Below, piece after piece: positions 12,425 through 15,425 of a stretch of DNA of 15,425 nt; position 1 is the stretch's first letter, and every line of letters starts with the position of its first letter. Location: assembly GCA_037442465.1 (NCBI GenBank), contig JBBIQI010000071.1, forward strand, positions 1-15,425. Reading direction: 5' to 3'. Source of the DNA: DSNY01 sp037442465 (lineage in GTDB: Bacteria > Pseudomonadota > Gammaproteobacteria > Burkholderiales > Burkholderiaceae_F). The notes under the pieces are model-generated. The model was not told the origin of the DNA and made no database searches. It saw only the letters and a program-made list of their open reading frames with translations. A program made the translations under genes and the position numbers.

Positions 12425-13249
12425 TTACTTGCGCCGGCGCTGCACGATCAGCGCGTCGGTGCGCTTGTTCTTGCGCGTGCGATAGCCCTTGGTGAGCTGG
12501 CCCCACGGGCTGACCGGATCGCGTTTCGTCCCGGTGCGACCTTCGCCACCGCCGTGCGGATGGTCGATCGGGTTCATCGCCACGCCGCGCACCGTCGGAC
12601 GGATACCGCGCCAGCGCATGGCACCAGCCTTGCCGAACTGGCGCAGGTTGTTTTCCTCGTTGCCGACCTCGCCGATCGTCGCTCGGCACTCGATCAGTAC
12701 GCGGCGGATTTCGCCCGAGCGCAGCCTGATCTGCGCGTAACTGCCTTCGCGGGCAAGCAGCTGCACCGACGTGCCGGCGGCGCGCGCCAGTTGCGCACCC
12801 TTGCCCGGCTGCATCTCGATGCAGTGAATCGTCGTGCCCACCGGGATGTTGCGCAGCGGCAGCGTGTTGCCGACCTTGATCGGCGCCTCCTGACCGCTGA
12901 TGACTTCGGCGCCGACGGCAAGTCCTTTCGGCGCAACGATGTAGCGGCGCTCGCCGTCGGCGTAGCAAAGCAGGGCGATGTGCGCCGAACGATTGGGATC
13001 GTATTCGAGGCGCTCGACCTTGGCGACAATGCCGTCCTTGTCGCGCTTGAAGTCGATCAAGCGGTAATGACGCTTGTGCCCGCCGCCCTGATGGCGCACC
13101 GTGATGCGCCCGTCGCTGTTGCGCCCGGAGCCGCGGACCTTCTTTTCGGTCAGCGACGGTACGGGTCCGCCCTTGTGCAGGTTCGGGTTGACGACCTTGA
13201 CCAGACCGCGCCGCCCCGCCGAAGTGGGTTTGACCTTGACCAGCGGCAT
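12425..13249 (-). CDS. rplB: 50S ribosomal protein L2
   Basis: L2 is the largest 50S protein and is needed for subunit joining and peptidyl transfer. The 274-residue protein (273 in E. coli) starts MPLVKVKPTSAGRRGLVKVV, has GGGHKRHYRLIDFKRDKDG and PVGTTIHCIEMQPGKGAQLA, and carries the functional GVAMNPIDHPHGGGEG segment with its key histidine. The ATG at 13249 shares one base with the rplW TGA and has GAGG 7 bases upstream. A GTG one codon earlier is possible but less well spaced. Confidence 0.98.
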   Translation of the reverse strand: MPLVKVKPTSAGRRGLVKVVNPNLHKGGPVPSLTEKKVRGSGRNSDGRITVRHQGGGHKRHYRLIDFKRDKDGIVAKVERLEYDPNRSAHIALLCYADGERRYIVAPKGLAVGAEVISGQEAPIKVGNTLPLRNIPVGTTIHCIEMQPGKGAQLARAAGTSVQLLAREGSYAQIRLRSGEIRRVLIECRATIGEVGNEENNLRQFGKAGAMRWRGIRPTVRGVAMNPIDHPHGGGEGRTGTKRDPVSPWGQLTKGYRTRKNKRTDALIVQRRRK

Positions 13250-13548
13250 CACTTCACCTCTTGCGCGAAGTTGATTTCCTGACCGGGCGCAAGCGACACG
13301 TACGCCTTGCGCGCGTGGTCGCGCCGGCCCTCGAAGCGGCCAAACTTTTTCTGCTTGCCCTTGTGATTCAGGATCGACACGCGCTCGACCTGCACCTTGA
13401 ACAGCAGCTCGACCGCGGCCTTGACCTCCTGCTTGGTCGCGTCCTGCCTGACGCGGAAGGCGACCTGCTCATGCTTGTCGGCGATCATCGTGCTCTTTTC
13501 AGAGACGATGGGCGCGACCAGCACGCTGTAAAGACGCTCCTGGTTCAT
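13249..13548 (-). CDS. rplW: 50S ribosomal protein L23
   Basis: L23 sits at the tunnel exit and is the docking site of trigger factor and signal recognition particle. The 99-residue protein (100 in E. coli) starts MNQERLYSVLVAPIVSEKST, has QEVKAAVELLFKVQVERVSI at about 40-59, and ends with RKAYVSLAPGQEINFA. The ATG at 13548 overlaps the rplD TGA (ATGA). A GTG at 13560 gives four more residues but does not match the family start. It shares one base with the rplB start. Confidence 0.97.
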   Translation of the reverse strand: MNQERLYSVLVAPIVSEKSTMIADKHEQVAFRVRQDATKQEVKAAVELLFKVQVERVSILNHKGKQKKFGRFEGRRDHARKAYVSLAPGQEINFAQEVK

Positions 13549-14183
13549 GACTGCCCCCACATCTCTTCGAGCTTGGCGATCGCCGGCTTGGTCACGACGA
13601 CCTTCTTGAAGTAGATCAGCGACATCGGATCCGCGTAGCGCGGCTCGACCACCATCACGTCCTTCAGGTTGCGCGATGCCAGGTACAGGTTCTCGTCGAC
13701 GCTGTCGGTGATGATCAGCACCGAGGTCTGCGGCGTGCCCAGCCCCATCGCCTTGAGCTTCTGCGCGAGCAGCTTGGTCTTCGGCGACTCGACCGTCAGC
13801 CCGTCGATGACCGCGATCCGGTCGTCACGCGCCAGCTTGCTCAGGATCGAGCACACGCCGGCGCGGTACATCTTCTTGTTGACCTTCTGCGTGAAGTTCT
13901 CGTCGGGCGAGTTGGGAAACACGCGGCCACCGCCACGCCACAGCGGCGACGAGGTCATTCCGGCGCGTGCACGGCCGGTGCCTTTCTGCCGCCACGGCTT
14001 CTTGGTCGAGTGCTTGACGGCGGCGCGATCCTTCTGCGCGCGCGTGCCTTGGCGGGCGTTCGCCTGGTAGGCGACGACGAGCTGGTGCACGAGCGCTTCG
14101 TTGAAGTCGCGGCCGAAGAGCGTGGCCGGCGCCGGCGTCGTGCCGGCGGTCTGCCCCTGGGCGTCGAGTACCTTCAGTTCCAT
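13545..14183 (-). CDS. rplD: 50S ribosomal protein L4
   Basis: L4 lines the exit tunnel and in E. coli represses the S10 operon through leader attenuation and translation. The 212-residue product (201 in E. coli) starts MELKVLDAQGQTAGTTPAPA and has the tunnel loop KKPWRQKGTGRARAGMTSSP at about 61-80, with PLWRGGGRVFPNSPDENFTQ. The loop residues altered in macrolide resistance look wild type. It ends KLEEMWGQS. The ATG at 14183 uses an AAGGAG site that overlaps the rplC stop (TAAGGAG). Confidence 0.98.
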   Translation of the reverse strand: MELKVLDAQGQTAGTTPAPATLFGRDFNEALVHQLVVAYQANARQGTRAQKDRAAVKHSTKKPWRQKGTGRARAGMTSSPLWRGGGRVFPNSPDENFTQKVNKKMYRAGVCSILSKLARDDRIAVIDGLTVESPKTKLLAQKLKAMGLGTPQTSVLIITDSVDENLYLASRNLKDVMVVEPRYADPMSLIYFKKVVVTKPAIAKLEEMWGQS

Positions 14184-14193
14184 CGCCCGCTCC

Positions 14194-14862
14194 TTATGCC
14201 TTGACCGCAGGGCGCACGATCACGTTGCCGCCCTTGGCACCCGGCACCGCGCCGCGCACCATCAACAGACCGCGTTCCTTGTCGACGCGTGCGACGACGA
14301 GGTTCTGCGTGGTGCGCTGCTTGTCACCCAGATGGCCCGCCATGCGCTTGCCGGGCATCACGCGACCCGGATCCTGCCGCATGCCGATCGAGCCCGGCGC
14401 ATTGGTCGTTACCGAGTTGCCGTGGCTGGCGCGGTTGGACGAGAAGTGGTGGCGCTTGATTGCGCCGGCGAAACCCTTGCCGATCGTGATGCCAGTAACG
14501 TCGACCTTCTGGCCCACCTGGAAGAGATCGACGCCGAGCGCGGCGCCGGGCTTGAATTCACCGGCCTTCGCCGCGTCGATCCGGAACTCCCTGAGCACCG
14601 AACCGGCTTCGACGCCCGCCTTGGCGTAGTGCCCGGCGACAGGCTTGGGCAGGCGCGACGGCTTTCTGCTGCCGTAGGCGACTTGGACGGCGCTGTAGCC
14701 GTCCGTCTCGACCGTCTTCACCTGCGTGACACGGTTGTTCGACATGTCGAGGACCGTCACGGGAACGGCCTCGCCGTCGTCCGTGAAGATGCGCGTCATG
14801 CCGAGCTTGCGGCCGACCAGGCCCAGACGCGATGCGCCTGCCCGTGAACTCGCTTCACTCAT
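14194..14862 (-). CDS. rplC: 50S ribosomal protein L3
   Basis: L3 is an early 50S assembly protein that reaches the peptidyl transferase centre. The 222-residue protein (209 in E. coli) contains LGLVGRKLGMTRIFTDDG, GKGFAGAIKRHHFSSNRASH, PGSIGMRQDPGRVMPGKRMA and the end RGAVPGAKGGNVIVRPAVK. The first 12 residues (MSEASSRAGASR) are an extension before the conserved LGLVGRK. The ATG at 14862 has GGAG 6 bases upstream; longer starts at 14907 or 14916 are less likely. The 118-bp gap to rpsJ contains a promoter candidate and two hairpins. Confidence 0.97.
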   Translation of the reverse strand: MSEASSRAGASRLGLVGRKLGMTRIFTDDGEAVPVTVLDMSNNRVTQVKTVETDGYSAVQVAYGSRKPSRLPKPVAGHYAKAGVEAGSVLREFRIDAAKAGEFKPGAALGVDLFQVGQKVDVTGITIGKGFAGAIKRHHFSSNRASHGNSVTTNAPGSIGMRQDPGRVMPGKRMAGHLGDKQRTTQNLVVARVDKERGLLMVRGAVPGAKGGNVIVRPAVKA

Positions 14863-14876
14863 CGTTTTCTCCAAAC

Positions 14877-14896
14877 CCCGGCTTCGATTGGCCGGG
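14877..14896 (-). other. Hairpin next to the rplC ribosome site
   Basis: CCCGGC (14877-14882) pairs with GCCGGG (14891-14896) around an 8-base loop. Its edge is 4 bases upstream of the GGAG ribosome site of rplC (14869-14872). It could control access to that site; no direct evidence. Confidence 0.35.
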
Positions 14897-14917
14897 ACCG
14901 TGTTCATGCGCGCCAAG

Positions 14918-14940
14918 CCTTCTGCCAGGCCGCAGAAAGG
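14918..14940 (-). other. Hairpin near the predicted 5' end of the rplC leader
   Basis: CCTTCTGC (14918-14925) pairs with GCAGAAAGG (14932-14940), 8 bp with one bulged base and a 6-base loop. If the candidate promoter at 14946-14975 is real, this stem would be at or very near the first base of the transcript, where it could protect the 5' end. Confidence 0.35.
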
Positions 14941-14945
14941 GCGCG

Positions 14946-14975
14946 ATTGTATCGAAGATCGCCGCGCCGACGCAA
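14946..14975 (-). promoter_or_regulatory. Candidate sigma-70 promoter between rpsJ and rplC
   Basis: On the minus strand TTGCGT (14970-14975) and TACAAT (14946-14951) are spaced by 18 bases. TACAAT matches the -10 consensus at 5 of 6 positions; the -35 is weaker. It starts 5 bases after the rpsJ coding end and closely resembles the spc promoter candidate at 9917-9946. It would give rplC and later genes a promoter separate from rpsJ. Confidence 0.45.
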
Positions 14976-14980
14976 CCGCG

Positions 14981-15292
14981 CTACTGCACCTTGATCTCGA
15001 CGTCCACGCCCGCCGGCAGATCGAGCTTCATCAGTGCATCAACGGTCTTGTCGGTCGGGTCGATGATGTCCATCAGGCGCTGATGCGTTCGGATCTCGAA
15101 CTGATCGCGCGAGGTTTTGTTCACGTGCGGCGAACGCAGAATGTCGAAGCGCTGGATGCGCGTCGGCAGCGGCACCGGACCCCGCACGACTGCGCCGGTG
15201 CGCTTGGCGGTGTCGACGATCTCAAGTGCGGACTGATCGATCAGCTTGTAATCGAACGCTTTCAGGCGAATGCGGATACGTTGGCTTTGCAT
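14981..15292 (-). CDS. rpsJ: 30S ribosomal protein S10
   Basis: S10 is a 30S head protein and, as NusE, also joins NusB in transcription antitermination. The 103-residue product equals E. coli S10. It reads QSQRIRIRLKAFDYKLIDQS at the start, then GAVVRGPVPLPTRIQRFDIL and FEIRTHQRLMDIIDPT, and ends DLPAGVDVEIKVQ. The ATG at 15292 has GAAGGA 8 bases upstream; the frame is open further upstream but without family match. It follows tuf by 78 bp, the order usual in betaproteobacteria. Confidence 0.99.
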   Translation of the reverse strand: MQSQRIRIRLKAFDYKLIDQSALEIVDTAKRTGAVVRGPVPLPTRIQRFDILRSPHVNKTSRDQFEIRTHQRLMDIIDPTDKTVDALMKLDLPAGVDVEIKVQ

Positions 15293-15314
15293 ATCGTTTC
15301 CTTCAAAGAGCGAG

Positions 15315-15345
15315 GGGCCGCCCCGTCGGTGACGGGCAACGGCCC
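15315..15345 (-). other. Nested hairpin in the tuf-rpsJ gap
   Basis: GGGCCG/CGGCCC (15315-15320 with 15340-15345) encloses CCCGTC/GACGGG (15322-15327 with 15331-15336) around a GGT loop. It lies about 25 bases after the tuf stop and has no T-run, so it may be a partial terminator, an attenuator before rpsJ or a processing site. No promoter is convincing in this gap. Confidence 0.4.
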
Positions 15346-15370
15346 GCGGTCGCGGCAAGTTGCGTTCGGC

Positions 15371-15425
15371 TTACTCGACGATCTTGGCCACGACGCCGGC
15401 GCCGACGGTGCGGCCGCCTTCGCGG
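15371..15425 (-). CDS. tuf: Elongation factor Tu, C-terminal end (partial)
   Basis: EF-Tu carries aminoacyl-tRNA to the ribosome as a GTP complex. Only the last 17 codons and the TAA stop are in the window; they read REGGRTVGAGVVAKIVE, the conserved end of domain 3. The rest of the gene lies beyond the right edge. Its place directly before rpsJ fits the end of a str operon (rpsL, rpsG, fusA, tuf). Which tuf copy this is cannot be told. Confidence 0.95.
   Translation of the reverse strand, partial: REGGRTVGAGVVAKIVE

Noticed and set aside
14863..14916. Longer rplC start at 14907 or 14916
   Set aside because: The added residues do not fit L3, the TTG at 14916 has no ribosome site, and the ATG at 14862 has GGAG well placed.

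Overview
The window is a GC-rich stretch of a bacterial chromosome carrying the end of the str operon and the complete S10, spc and alpha ribosomal protein clusters. Every recognised gene lies on the minus strand, so transcription runs from the right edge to the left edge. Gene order (tuf, rpsJ to rpsQ, rplN to secY, infA, rpmJ, rpsM to rplQ), the infA gene between secY and rpmJ, and the sequences of IF1, L14, S8, S4 and alpha all point to a betaproteobacterium, probably Burkholderiales or a close relative. The exact genus cannot be fixed from the sequence alone.

Layout in the direction of transcription. 15425-15371: last 17 codons of tuf. 15292-9961 (S10 cluster): rpsJ, rplC, rplD, rplW, rplB, rpsS, rplV, rpsC, rplP, rpmC, rpsQ. 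9704-4056 (spc cluster): rplN, rplX, rplE, rpsN, rpsH, rplF, rplR, rpsE, rpmD, rplO, secY. Then infA and rpmJ. 3554-118 (alpha cluster): rpsM, rpsK, rpsD, rpoA, rplQ, closed by a 13-bp hairpin at 74-102. Two genes are small and easily missed: rpmD (59 codons) and rpmJ (37 codons). No gene-free stretch exceeds 300 bases. The longest gaps are 517-774 (258 bp), 9705-9960 (256 bp) and 1756-1963 (208 bp).

The proteins are intact and mostly of standard length, and they supply ribosome assembly, translation initiation (IF1), membrane protein export (SecY) and the RNA polymerase alpha subunit. Many junctions overlap or place the stop codon inside the next Shine-Dalgarno sequence, so translation is probably coupled. 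L15 and S3 carry long Ala/Lys/Pro-rich C-terminal tails. rpsN starts with TTG; secY and rpsD start with GTG.

The unusual material is between the genes. Two diverged copies of one hairpin repeat (596-652 and 1872-1933) sit in the same orientation on either side of rpoA, and a base-pair change in the stem is compensated between the copies. Their minus-strand text reads through the phrase HRDTESTE in one frame. Further structured leaders precede rplN, rpsM, rpsD and rplC, and two similar promoter candidates (TTGCGN-18-TANAAT) begin right after rpsJ and rpsQ. No CRISPR array, insertion sequence, rRNA or tRNA was seen. I found no new multi-gene system; the novelty, if any, is in these RNA elements.
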